Source: Streptomyces tsukubensis
GTDB taxonomy: Bacteria > Actinomycetota > Actinomycetes > Streptomycetales > Streptomycetaceae
Assembly (NCBI RefSeq): GCF_003932715.1
Contig: NZ_CP020700.1
Location: 1,758,501-1,822,500, forward strand
Length of the DNA: 64,000 bases
Direction: 5' to 3'
Positions 9,144 to 18,000 of this stretch are shown here, one piece after another (positions within the stretch are counted from its first letter, which is position 1; every line of letters starts with the position of its first letter). Both the position numbers and the translations under genes were made by a program. The notes under the pieces were generated by a model. That model did not search any database. It was not told where the DNA came from and saw only the letters and a list, made by a program, of their open reading frames with translations.

Positions 9144-10925
9144 TCAGGGAGTTGTCGCCGTGGCGGAGGGGCTCGGGGACGTTGTCGGTGCCGGGTCCGC
9201 GGTGACCGTGAGGTCGATCGTCAGTACGGCGCCGCCCACCAGCGCCAGCTTCAGCTGGAAGGGGCCGGTCAGATCGTCGGCGTACAGCTCGGGGAGGGTG
9301 AGCGTTCCGTCGGCGGCCGTGGTCAGTCCGCCGAGGACGTTCAGCCGGGTGCCGTCGGGGCCCTTGAAGTAGGGGCCCTTCTCGGCGGGCACGGGTTCCC
9401 CGTCGGCACCGGTGGTGACGACGGAGGCAACGGCGGTCACCCCGGGGGCGACGGTGTCGCGGTAGGTCGCCTTGACGGCGATCCGGTGGGCGAACGCGGT
9501 ACCGGGAGCGGCGGTCAGCGGCTTCTCGTCGGCCCGGACGACCTTGTCCGCGGCCCGTACGGTGATCTTGCCGCGGAAGCCGACGGCGGACGGCTTCGGG
9601 GCGACGGTCGTGGCGCGCACGATGAAGGTTCCGGTGCGGTCACCCGCCTCCAGCACCGGCGCGGTGACCGTGCCGTCGGCGGCAGTACGGAGGACAACGC
9701 TCCGCTTGCCCCCGGCGAAGACGGTCGCGGTCGTGCCGGTGATCTCGAAGCGGACCTGCTGCCCGGCGGTGGGCCGGCCCTCGGTCTTCACCCGGACGGT
9801 GACCCGTTCCGTCAGGTCCCGGCCCGCCATGGCGGTCAGGGCGCCGGTGCCGGCGTTCTCCAGGACGGGGACCGGAGCGGGCTTTGCCGGCGGGGTGGTC
9901 GGGGGCTTGGGCTTCCCGGGCGGCTGGGCGGGGCCCGGCGGGGTCTTCCCGGGCTGCTTGCCACCGGGCGCCGCGGGCTCCTTGACGGGCGCGCCGGTGT
10001 CGCCGCCGCCCTGGGACGGTGCAGTCGTACCGCCGCCCGTACCACTGCCGTTGCCGGGGCTGCCGCTGTCCGGGGTGTTGGAGCCGGGCTGGACTCCGCT
10101 GCCGTCGGGGACCTGGTGGGTGCCCTTCTTGTAGTACTCGAACCAGGACAGGACCGTGTTCAGATACGCGCGGGAGCGGTTGTAGCCCAGGATCGCCCGT
10201 TCGAGGTCGTTCGCCTGGGTCAGGTCCCGGTCGTTGGCGCAGAGGTAGCGGCCCGCGGCGAGGGCCGCGTCATAGATGTTGTTGGGGTCCTTGCGGCCGT
10301 CGCCGTTGGCGTCCTGGCCCCAGGTGGCCCAGGTGGAGGGGATGAACTGCATCGGCCCGACGGCCCGGTCGTAGACGGTGTCGCCGTCGTAGGCACCGTT
10401 GTCGGTGTCCGGGATATTGGCGAAGCCCACGCCGTTGAGGACCGGTCCGCGGATCGGGGAGAGCGTGGTGCCGTTGGCGTCGACACGGCCGCCGCGTGCC
10501 TGTCCCGACTCCACCTTGCCGATCGCGGCCAGCAGTTGCCAGGGGACCTTGCAGCCGGGGTCCGAGGAGGCGATCGTCTGCTCGGCACGCTTGTAGGCGG
10601 CGAGAACGGTCGCGGGTATGCCCGCTTCGGCGGCGCCGGACGGGGCGGTGCCGCCCGGGGTGCCTGCCGTGCCGGGCGCAGTGCCCGTCGGGGTGGGGGA
10701 CTTCAGCGGCGGAAGGTCGGTGTAGTAAGGAGAGTCTCCGGTGACGGGAGTGCCGGGCGGCGGGGTCGCTTCATCGGTCACATCGTCCTGCGCCCCGTGG
10801 CTGTCACCCGAAACGGTGTGCGTGACGCCCGGCGCCTGTGAGGCCGAGAGCGCGGCCACTGCGGCGGCGGCCACGGCTGTGGTGGTCGCCCCCCTGCGCA
10901 GTCTGCGGCCGAAGTGCGCTGCCAT
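9144..10925 (-). CDS. Secreted lytic murein transglycosylase with Ig-like C-terminus
   Basis: The 593-residue protein has an N-terminal signal peptide (basic start, hydrophobic 14-29). A P/T/G-rich linker extends to about residue 100, and the SLT/MltB-type catalytic domain spans about 100-260. The catalytic glutamate is Glu139 in GKVESGQARGG, followed by VGPMQFIPSTWATWGQDANGDG, typical of this family. A second P/G/T-rich linker (about 270-345) leads to a C-terminal half with repeated beta-rich Ig-like segments such as GQQVRFEITGTTATVFAGG. It should cleave the glycan strand of peptidoglycan outside the cell, forming 1,6-anhydro ends. The Ig-like part probably anchors or positions it. The gene is monocistronic between polA and the SPW_0924 gene. 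Confidence 0.88.
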   Translation of the reverse strand: MAAHFGRRLRRGATTTAVAAAAVAALSASQAPGVTHTVSGDSHGAQDDVTDEATPPPGTPVTGDSPYYTDLPPLKSPTPTGTAPGTAGTPGGTAPSGAAEAGIPATVLAAYKRAEQTIASSDPGCKVPWQLLAAIGKVESGQARGGRVDANGTTLSPIRGPVLNGVGFANIPDTDNGAYDGDTVYDRAVGPMQFIPSTWATWGQDANGDGRKDPNNIYDAALAAGRYLCANDRDLTQANDLERAILGYNRSRAYLNTVLSWFEYYKKGTHQVPDGSGVQPGSNTPDSGSPGNGSGTGGGTTAPSQGGGDTGAPVKEPAAPGGKQPGKTPPGPAQPPGKPKPPTTPPAKPAPVPVLENAGTGALTAMAGRDLTERVTVRVKTEGRPTAGQQVRFEITGTTATVFAGGKRSVVLRTAADGTVTAPVLEAGDRTGTFIVRATTVAPKPSAVGFRGKITVRAADKVVRADEKPLTAAPGTAFAHRIAVKATYRDTVAPGVTAVASVVTTGADGEPVPAEKGPYFKGPDGTRLNVLGGLTTAADGTLTLPELYADDLTGPFQLKLALVGGAVLTIDLTVTADPAPTTSPSPSATATTP

Positions 10926-11110
10926 ACCTGGTCCCCTCCCCGAGACGGTTCTCCCTGCTCCGCGTACGCGTCAACCCAGCCGACCCTACGTCACCCATGG
11001 CCCCCGGGGTACCGGGCCCTGACCGTTTTTCACCACTTCGCCACCTGGTGATGATGCTCCCCCACGGCGAAGTCCGGACTGCGGCCCATGGGCCGGCACC
11101 CGCCGGAACG

Positions 11111-11157
11111 CGGAAGCCCCGGCCGTACCCTGCCAACGGGTACGGCCGGGGCTTCCG
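11111..11157 (-). terminator. polA terminator
   Basis: This is a perfect 20-bp stem (11111-11130 with 11138-11157) with a 7-base loop, starting 9 bases past the polA stop codon. It is one of the strongest hairpins in the window. Confidence 0.85.
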
Positions 11158-11165
11158 GTGGCAGC

Positions 11166-13904
11166 TCAGTGCGCCGCGGACTCCCAGTCGCCGCCCACGC
11201 CCACGGAGACGTCGAGCGGGGCGCTCAGCTCCGCCGCGCCGGACATCTCCCGGCGCACCAGGGCCTCCACGGCCTCGCGCTCGCCGGGGGAGATCTCCAG
11301 CACGATTTCGTCGTGGACCTGGAGCAGCAGACGGGACGTCAGTCCGGTCTCCCGCAGCGCGGCGTCCACCCGGAGCATGGCGATCTTCACGATGTCCGCG
11401 GCGGTGCCCTGGATGGGGGCGTTCAGCGCCATCCGCTCGGCGGCCTCGCGGCGCTGGCGGTTGTCGCTGGTGAGGTCGGGCAGATAGCGGCGGCGGCCGA
11501 ACATGGTGGCCGTGTAGCCGGTGGCCCGGGCCTCGTCCACGACATGGTGGAGATAGTCGCGGACGCCGCCGAAGCGCTCGAAGTAGGTGTCCATCAGGGC
11601 CCGGGCCTCGCCCGCCTCGATGTTCAGCTGCTGGGAGAGGCCGAAGGCGGAGAGTCCGTACGCCAGGCCGTAGGACATGGCTTTGATCTTGCGGCGCATC
11701 TCGGCGTCGACCTCGGAGGTGGCGACGCCGAAGACCTGGGAGGCCACGGTGTTGTGGAGGTCCTCGCCGGAGGTGAAGGCCCGGATGAGGCCCTCGTCCT
11801 GCGAGAGATGGGCCATCACGCGCAGTTCGATCTGGCTGTAGTCGGCGGTCATCAGGGACTCGAAGCCCTCACCGACGACGAAGCCGCGGCGGATGGCCCG
11901 GCCCTCGTCGGTCCGCACCGGCACGTTCTGGAGGTTGGGATCGGTGGAGGAGAGCCGGCCGGTGGCGGCCACCGTCTGGCTGAAGGTGGTGTGGATCCGG
12001 CCGTCGGCGGCGACGGTCTTGATCAGTCCCTCGACGGTGGAGCGGAGCCTGGCCTGCTCCCGGTGGCGGAGCATGATCACGGGCAGTTCGTGATCGGTCT
12101 GCCCGGCGAGCCAGGCCAGCGCGTCCGCGTCGGTCGTGTAACCGGTCTTGGTCTTCTTGGTCTTGGGCAGGTTCAGCTCACCGAAGAAGACCTCCTGGAG
12201 CTGCTTCGGCGAGCCGAGGTTGAACTCGTGGCCCACGGCGGCGTGCGCCTCCTTGACCGCCTGCTGGACGGCCCCGGCGAACAGCTGCTCCATGGCCTCC
12301 AGATGGGCGCGGTCGGCGGCGATGCCGTACCGCTCCATCCGGGCCAGCAGGAGGGAGGTGGGCAGCTCCATGTCATGGAGGAGATCGGCGGCACCCACCT
12401 CGGTGAGCCGGGTGCCCAGGGCGTCGCCGAGGTCGAGGACGGCACGGGCCTGGGCCATCAGGGCGTCGGCCTCGGCGTGCTCGTCGGTGCCGAAGGCGAG
12501 CTGGCCGTCGGCGGCGGCCGGGGTCAGCTCCCGTCCCAGATATTCGACGGAGAGGGCGTCGAGGGCGAAGGAGCGGCGCCCGGGCTTGACCAGATAGGCC
12601 GCGAGGGCGGTGTCCATGGTGATGCCGTCGAGGGGCCAGCCGTGCTCGGGGAAGACCCGCAGGGCCTCCTTGGCCCCGTGCAGCACCTTGGGGCGGGCGG
12701 GGTCCCCCGCCCAGTCGGCAAAAGCGCGTTCGTCGGCCTCGTCGAGACGGGTGGGGTCGAACCAGGCGGCCTTGCCGTCGGCGGCGGCCAGGGCGACCTC
12801 GGTGACGCTGCCGGTGCCGAGGGACCAGCTCGCGACGGTCGTCATACCGAGCGGCCGGTCGCCGTGGGCGGCGAGCCAGGGGGCCAGTTCACCGGTGGCG
12901 AGGACGGAGCCGTCCAGTTCGATACCGGCGGCGGGGGCCGGGGCCTCCTCCTCCGCCGTACCCGGGTCGACCGCCAGCAGCCGCTCGCGCAGGCTCGGAT
13001 TGCGGATCTCCAGGACTTCGAGGAAGCCCTGGAGCGCCGCACGGTCGTAGGGGGCGCGCTCCAGCTCGGCCACGGCCTTCGGCAGCTCGACGTCCCGGAC
13101 CAGCTCGGTGAGGTGCCGGTTGAGCTTGACGGCCTCCAGATGGTCCCGCAGGGACTGGCCGACCTTGCCCTTGACCTCGTCGGCCCGCTCGACCAGCTCG
13201 GCGAAGGAGCCGTACTGGTTGATCCACTTGGTGGCGGTCTTCTCACCGACGCCCGGGATACCGGGGAGGTTGTCCGACGGGTCGCCGCGCAGCGCGGCGA
13301 AGTCGGGGTACTGCGCGGGGGTCAGTCCGTACTTCTCCTGCACCTTCGCGGGGGTGAAGCGGGTCAGCTCGGAGACGCCCTTGGTGGGGTAGAGCACGGT
13401 GGTGTGCTCGCTGACCAGCTGGAAGGAGTCCCGGTCGCCGGTGACGATCAGCACCTCGAACCCGGCGGCCTCGGCCCGGGTGGCGAGGGTGGCGATGATG
13501 TCGTCGGCCTCGAAGCCGTCGACGGCGAACCGGACCGCGTTCATCGTGTCGAGGAGTTCGCCGATCAGCTCGACCTGGCCCTTGAACTCGTCGGGGGTCG
13601 AGGAGCGGTTCGCCTTGTACTCCGGGAAGTCCGCGGAGCGCCAGGTCTTGCGGGACACGTCGAACGCGACGGCGAAGTGCGTGGGCGCCTCGTCGCGCAG
13701 CGTGTTCGCCAGCATCGACGCGAAACCGTAGACGGCGTTGGTCGTCTGGCCGCTCGCGGTGGTGAAGTTCTCCGCGGGCAGCGCGAAGAACGCCCGGTAC
13801 GCCAGGGAGTGCCCGTCCATGAGGAGCAGGCGCGGACGCCCCGCACTGCCGTCCTGGGTGCCGTCGGGGGTCCGGGGGGTCTTCTTCGATGCCGTCTCAG
13901 CCAC
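11166..13904 (-). CDS. polA: DNA polymerase I
   Basis: Pol I fills gaps and removes RNA primers during replication and repair. The 912-residue protein has an N-terminal 5'-nuclease domain (about 24-190, with DGHSLAYRAFFALP and FDVSRKTWRS). A central degenerate 3'-5' exonuclease domain follows, then a C-terminal polymerase domain with motif A DYSQIELRVMAHLS, motif B RRKIKAMSYGLAYG and motif C QVHDEIVLE. By eye, the proofreading residues equivalent to E. coli D355, E357 and D424 are replaced (LGMTTVAS and LHGAKEAL), so proofreading is probably lost, as in other actinobacterial Pol I. I chose the GTG at 13904, preceded by AGGA; an open frame extends ten codons further upstream. Confidence 0.97.
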   Translation of the reverse strand: MAETASKKTPRTPDGTQDGSAGRPRLLLMDGHSLAYRAFFALPAENFTTASGQTTNAVYGFASMLANTLRDEAPTHFAVAFDVSRKTWRSADFPEYKANRSSTPDEFKGQVELIGELLDTMNAVRFAVDGFEADDIIATLATRAEAAGFEVLIVTGDRDSFQLVSEHTTVLYPTKGVSELTRFTPAKVQEKYGLTPAQYPDFAALRGDPSDNLPGIPGVGEKTATKWINQYGSFAELVERADEVKGKVGQSLRDHLEAVKLNRHLTELVRDVELPKAVAELERAPYDRAALQGFLEVLEIRNPSLRERLLAVDPGTAEEEAPAPAAGIELDGSVLATGELAPWLAAHGDRPLGMTTVASWSLGTGSVTEVALAAADGKAAWFDPTRLDEADERAFADWAGDPARPKVLHGAKEALRVFPEHGWPLDGITMDTALAAYLVKPGRRSFALDALSVEYLGRELTPAAADGQLAFGTDEHAEADALMAQARAVLDLGDALGTRLTEVGAADLLHDMELPTSLLLARMERYGIAADRAHLEAMEQLFAGAVQQAVKEAHAAVGHEFNLGSPKQLQEVFFGELNLPKTKKTKTGYTTDADALAWLAGQTDHELPVIMLRHREQARLRSTVEGLIKTVAADGRIHTTFSQTVAATGRLSSTDPNLQNVPVRTDEGRAIRRGFVVGEGFESLMTADYSQIELRVMAHLSQDEGLIRAFTSGEDLHNTVASQVFGVATSEVDAEMRRKIKAMSYGLAYGLSAFGLSQQLNIEAGEARALMDTYFERFGGVRDYLHHVVDEARATGYTATMFGRRRYLPDLTSDNRQRREAAERMALNAPIQGTAADIVKIAMLRVDAALRETGLTSRLLLQVHDEIVLEISPGEREAVEALVRREMSGAAELSAPLDVSVGVGGDWESAAH

Positions 13905-14122
13905 GGAGACGATCCTGCCACGCCCCACTGACAATGACGGCCACGGCGTGCTCGCCGGGCCGCGGCGCCGTCACCGGTCCGTGACAGGATGACACCGGAC
14001 CGGAACCACCCGGCCGCCGGGCCCCCACCGGGGCGGTGTCCCGGCCCGGCTCCGACGGCGCAGGGTTCCGGCCCCGCCGGAGCCCGCCGTGGAAGGGCCC
14101 GGCCCCGACCGAGGGGAGCACG

Positions 14123-16402
14123 ATGGTCACCAAGCCGCCCGCGGACGACCCGGCGCAGGACGCACCCGTGATCGGCCCGCCCGGCCGGGCCGCGGCAGGT
14201 CTCCCGGCCGTCGCCCACACGGTGCGGGTCGCCGGGGAGCAGATGGGCGCGGCCCGCTCCCTGCGGACCCTGCTCAAGGTCAATCAGAAGGACGGTTTCG
14301 ACTGTCCCGGCTGCGCCTGGCCGGAGGAGTCCGGCAAGCGCCACCGCGCGGAGTTCTGCGAGAACGGCGCGAAGGCCGTAGCCGAAGAGGCTACCCTGCG
14401 CCGGGTGACGCCGGAGTTCTTCGCGGAGCATCCGGTGACGGAGCTGGCCGGGCGCAGCGGCTACTGGCTGGGGCAGCAGGGCCGGATCACCGAACCGATG
14501 TACCTCGCCGAGGGCGCTGATCACTACACGCCGGTGAGCTGGGAGCAGGCCTTCGCCGTCGTCGCGGAGGAGCTGGCCGCGCTCTCCTCCCCCGACGAGG
14601 CCGTGTTCTACACCTCGGGGCGGACCAGCAACGAGGCCGCGTTCCTGTTCCAGCTGTTCGTCAGGGAGTTCGGTACGAACAATCTGCCCGACTGCTCGAA
14701 CATGTGCCACGAGTCGTCGGGTTCGGCGCTGACCGAGACCCTCGGCGTCGGCAAGGGCAGCGTCTCGCTGGAGGATCTCCACCGGGCGGATCTGATCGTG
14801 GTCGCCGGGCAGAATCCCGGTACGAACCATCCCCGGATGCTGATCGCGCTGGAGAAGGCGAAGGCGGCGGGCGCGCGGATCATCTCGGTGAACCCGCTGC
14901 CGGAGGCGGGTCTCCAGCGGTTCAAGAACCCCCAGAACCCGCTGAGCCTGCTGCGGGGCACCCCGCTGGCCGATCTGTTCCTCCAGATCCGCATCGGCGG
15001 CGACCAGGCGCTGTTCCGGCTCCTCAACCGGCTGATCGTCGAGACCGAGGGGGCGGTGGACGAGGAGTTCGTCCGTGAGCACACCCACGGTTTCGAGGAG
15101 TTCGCCGCCGCCGCCCGGTCGGCGGACTGGGCCGAGACCCTCACCGCGACCGGTCTGGACCGGGCCGAGATCGAACGGGCGCTGGAGCTGGTGCTGGCGT
15201 CGGAGCGGACCGTGGTCTGCTGGGCGATGGGCCTGACCCAGCACAAACATGCCGTGGCCACCATCCGCGAAGTGGTGAACTTCCTGCTGCTGCGGGGTGC
15301 GGTGGGCAGGCCGGGCGCCGGGGTGTGTCCGGTGCGGGGGCACTCCAATGTGCAGGGCGACCGGACGATGGGCATCTTCGAACGGCCCGCGCCCGCGTTC
15401 CTCGACGCGCTGGAGAAGGAGTTCGGCTTCGCCCCGCCGCGGCACCACGGCTTCGACGTGGTGCGGTCGATCCGGGCGCTGCGGGACGGGGACGCGAAGG
15501 TGTTCTTCGCGATGGGCGGCAACTTCGTCGCCGCCTCGCCCGATACGGCGGTGACCGAGGCGGCGCTGCGCCGCGCCCGGCTGACGGTCCAGGTGTCCAC
15601 CAAGCTCAACCGCTCCCATGTGGTCACCGGCCGGCGGGCGCTGATCCTGCCGACCCTCGGCCGTACGGACCGGGACGTGCAGTCCGGCGGACGACAGTTC
15701 GTCACCGTGGAGGACTCGATGGGGATGGTGCACGCCTCGCGGGGCAATCTGCCGCCCGCGAGCCCTTCGCTGCTGTCGGAGCCGGCGATCGTGGCCCGGC
15801 TGGCGCGGGCGGTCCTCGGCAGTGGATCGGGGACGCCGTGGGAGGAGTTCGAGCGGGATTACGGCGCGATCCGCGACCGCATCGCGCGGGTGGTCCCCGG
15901 TTTCGAGGACTTCAATACGAAGGTGGCCCGCCCGGGTGGTTTCACCCTGCCGCACGCGCCCCGCGACGAGCGCCGCTTCCCGACGGCCACGGGCCGGGCC
16001 AATTTCACGGCCGCTCCCGTGGAGTACCCGCGGGTGCCGGAGGGGCGGCTGCTGCTGCAGACCCTGCGCTCCCACGACCAGTACAACACCACGGTGTACG
16101 GGCTGGACGACCGCTATCGCGGGGTGCGGGGCGGGCGCCGGGTCGTGCTGGTGCATCCGGAGGACGCCGGCCGGCTGGGGCTTGCGGACGGGGCGTACGT
16201 GGATCTGGTGGGCGAGTGGCGGGACGGGGTGGAGCGCCGGGCGCCCGGTTTCCGGGTGGTGCACTATCCGACCGCGCGGGGCTGCGCGGCGGCGTACTAC
16301 CCGGAGACGAATGTCCTGGTGCCCCTGGACTCGACGGCGGACACCAGTAATACGCCCGCGTCGAAGTCGGTCGTGGTGCGGCTGGAGCCGCGCGACGACT
16401 GA
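14123..16402 (+). CDS. FdhF/YdeP-family molybdopterin oxidoreductase
   Basis: This 759-residue protein resembles the E. coli YdeP branch of the formate dehydrogenase-like molybdopterin enzymes. The N-terminus has FDCPGCAWPEE and FCENGAKAV, a reduced cysteine set for an iron-sulfur cluster. NNLPDCSNMCHESSG lies where formate dehydrogenase H carries its Mo-liganding residue. The body has the usual bis-MGD binding segments (VVAGQNPGTNHPRML and a C-terminal molydopterin dinucleotide-binding domain with NTTVYGLDDRYRG). There is no twin-arginine signal, so it should be cytosolic. The natural substrate of YdeP-type enzymes is uncertain, and formate oxidation should not be assumed. The ATG at 14123 follows GAGGGGAG. 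The gene is divergent from polA. Confidence 0.88.
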   Translation: MVTKPPADDPAQDAPVIGPPGRAAAGLPAVAHTVRVAGEQMGAARSLRTLLKVNQKDGFDCPGCAWPEESGKRHRAEFCENGAKAVAEEATLRRVTPEFFAEHPVTELAGRSGYWLGQQGRITEPMYLAEGADHYTPVSWEQAFAVVAEELAALSSPDEAVFYTSGRTSNEAAFLFQLFVREFGTNNLPDCSNMCHESSGSALTETLGVGKGSVSLEDLHRADLIVVAGQNPGTNHPRMLIALEKAKAAGARIISVNPLPEAGLQRFKNPQNPLSLLRGTPLADLFLQIRIGGDQALFRLLNRLIVETEGAVDEEFVREHTHGFEEFAAAARSADWAETLTATGLDRAEIERALELVLASERTVVCWAMGLTQHKHAVATIREVVNFLLLRGAVGRPGAGVCPVRGHSNVQGDRTMGIFERPAPAFLDALEKEFGFAPPRHHGFDVVRSIRALRDGDAKVFFAMGGNFVAASPDTAVTEAALRRARLTVQVSTKLNRSHVVTGRRALILPTLGRTDRDVQSGGRQFVTVEDSMGMVHASRGNLPPASPSLLSEPAIVARLARAVLGSGSGTPWEEFERDYGAIRDRIARVVPGFEDFNTKVARPGGFTLPHAPRDERRFPTATGRANFTAAPVEYPRVPEGRLLLQTLRSHDQYNTTVYGLDDRYRGVRGGRRVVLVHPEDAGRLGLADGAYVDLVGEWRDGVERRAPGFRVVHYPTARGCAAAYYPETNVLVPLDSTADTSNTPASKSVVVRLEPRDD

Positions 16403-16532
16403 TGCACCGCGGGCGCTGCGGGGTGTGGTCAACCGCACGCCAGGCGCACTAAGCGCCCGCTCAGGCATCTGATATGACGGTGCATGCAGCAGCAGCCAAT
16501 GCACTGGAACGACCGAGATCGGAGCCGGACCC

Positions 16533-17030
16533 ATGGGCGAGCACCACACCGCGCAGTTCCCGCAGGACATCGTCGACGAGTACGCGGCGCTGGGGGTGGA
16601 CCTGCCCGCGCTGTTCTCGGCGGGGCATCTGGGCGACCGGATGGGCGTACGGATCCTGGAGGCCTCGGCGGAGCGGGTCGTGGGCACGATGCCGGTGGAG
16701 GGGAACACCCAGCCGTACGGGCTGCTGCACGGCGGGGCGTCCGCGGTGCTGGCGGAGACGCTCGGGTCGGTCGGCGCCATGCTCCACGGCCGCAGCGACC
16801 GGATGGCCGTGGGGGTGGACCTCAACTGCACCCACCACCGGGGGGTCCGTTCCGGGCTGGTCACCGGGGTCGCGACGGCCGTCCACCGGGGCAGGTCGAC
16901 GGCGACGTACGAGATCGTGATCACCGACGAGCAGGAGAAGCGGGTCTGCACGGCCCGGCTGACGTGCATGCTGCGGGACGTCGTCCCCGCGGATGCCGAC
17001 CGGGTCCCGGAGCGGGGCCGTACCGTCTGA
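16533..17030 (+). CDS. Hotdog-fold PaaI-type acyl-CoA thioesterase
   Basis: This 165-residue single hotdog-domain protein carries the PaaI/EntH-like core NTQPYGLLHGGASAVLAETLGS, where the HGG and the following Glu form the active-site region, and later GVDLNCTHHRGVRSG. It should hydrolyse an aryl- or acyl-CoA (or acyl-carrier) thioester in the cytosol. The closest functional families are YdiI/EntH and 1,4-dihydroxy-2-naphthoyl-CoA hydrolase, but the substrate cannot be fixed from sequence. The ATG at 16533 is preceded by GGAG at 8 bases. It is followed by a hairpin terminator and a long non-coding gap. Confidence 0.88.
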   Translation: MGEHHTAQFPQDIVDEYAALGVDLPALFSAGHLGDRMGVRILEASAERVVGTMPVEGNTQPYGLLHGGASAVLAETLGSVGAMLHGRSDRMAVGVDLNCTHHRGVRSGLVTGVATAVHRGRSTATYEIVITDEQEKRVCTARLTCMLRDVVPADADRVPERGRTV

Positions 17031-18000
17031 CCGTCGCACACCGGGGCGCACCGGGTGATTTCCCGGGCGCCCCACCTCTGCACATTCTGCGCTTTTTACG
17101 GTATTTCCCCACGCCCGCCGCCCGGATGCGCGCCCTGCTGGACCCCCGGCGAGGCTCCGTCCCGGGCGCCCCCGCAGCCTCCCCTTCCCCACCCTTCGCG
17201 GGCCGCGGGGGCCCCGTCGGGACCGGCGCGGCCGTGGCGGCGCCCGCACTCTCCGTGATCTTCGAAGGCTGCAGCCTCCGCCGCCCTTCGGATGCCCGAC
17301 ACACAGACGTCATACCGCCGTCACCGCCGTCGCCCGATGCCGCCTCCGGCCGCCGACCGATCGTCACCCGCGGGGCGCCCGCGGGAAGGACGGCGGGGGC
17401 GCGGCCCGGCGCCACCCCGGTCATGACAGGGACATCTCACCAGTCGTGATGCGTCTACGCGGGTCGATCGCCGCGCCCCGAGGGCCGGCTGACGGACCGC
17501 CGCGGGAGCGCCCGCGAACACCCGTACCCCGTCGCGGTGTTCACACCGCCCCCCGCGCCAGGGTGCATGCATATGCCATATAAGAGATCGCGCCCCCGCG
17601 GAGAATTTCACTCTCGGTAACCGGCCTCGGCGTCCGAAAAGCGCCCTTCCGCCCCTCACCGACTATCGGACGGTCAGCGGGCCCGGAAAGACGTGATAGT
17701 GGGCCTGACAGGACCAAGATTGCCTCAAGGGCCTTAGCGGAACAGGGCGTTCTCACGATGTGGTCACCGACGACCGGGCAGGAACACCTCACCGGGCCCT
17801 CATTCGGGCACACCGATATTCGACCTCGATAACAAGAACGTCACATCCTGACTTCCCTAGTGCCCTGCCCAACCCCCTCCCCTTAGAGTCACGGCCAGTT
17901 ACCGCGCCGCCGGGCGCATATCAGCACCGCGCATTCCCGTTCGGCCCGGCGACCAAACGGCACCTCTAGGGGGAGGGCCGTGCCAGGGAGAGGACATATC
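17031..18000. other. 970-base non-coding region before the liv operon
   Basis: I see no convincing gene here on either strand; the open frames lack family motifs and ribosome binding sites. The left end holds the thioesterase terminator. The section 17560-17900 is visibly less GC-rich than its surroundings (for example around 17565-17585 and 17815-17845), as promoter and leader regions often are, so livK may have a long regulated 5' region. Confidence 0.6.
17043..17073 (+). terminator. Hairpin after thioesterase gene
   Basis: GGGGCGC-A-CCGGG (17043-17055) pairs with CCCGG-GCGCCCC (17062-17073), a 12-bp stem with one bulged base and a 6-base loop. It begins 13 bases after the stop codon. Confidence 0.65.

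Noticed and set aside
14123..16402. Respiratory formate dehydrogenase
   Set aside because: The reduced cysteine set, lack of a twin-arginine signal and absence of partner subunits fit the YdeP branch rather than a formate dehydrogenase complex.
17541..17813. Possible small gene on the minus strand in the pre-liv gap
   Set aside because: The 90-residue translation has no recognisable motif, the codon pattern is not typical, and no ribosome binding site precedes it.
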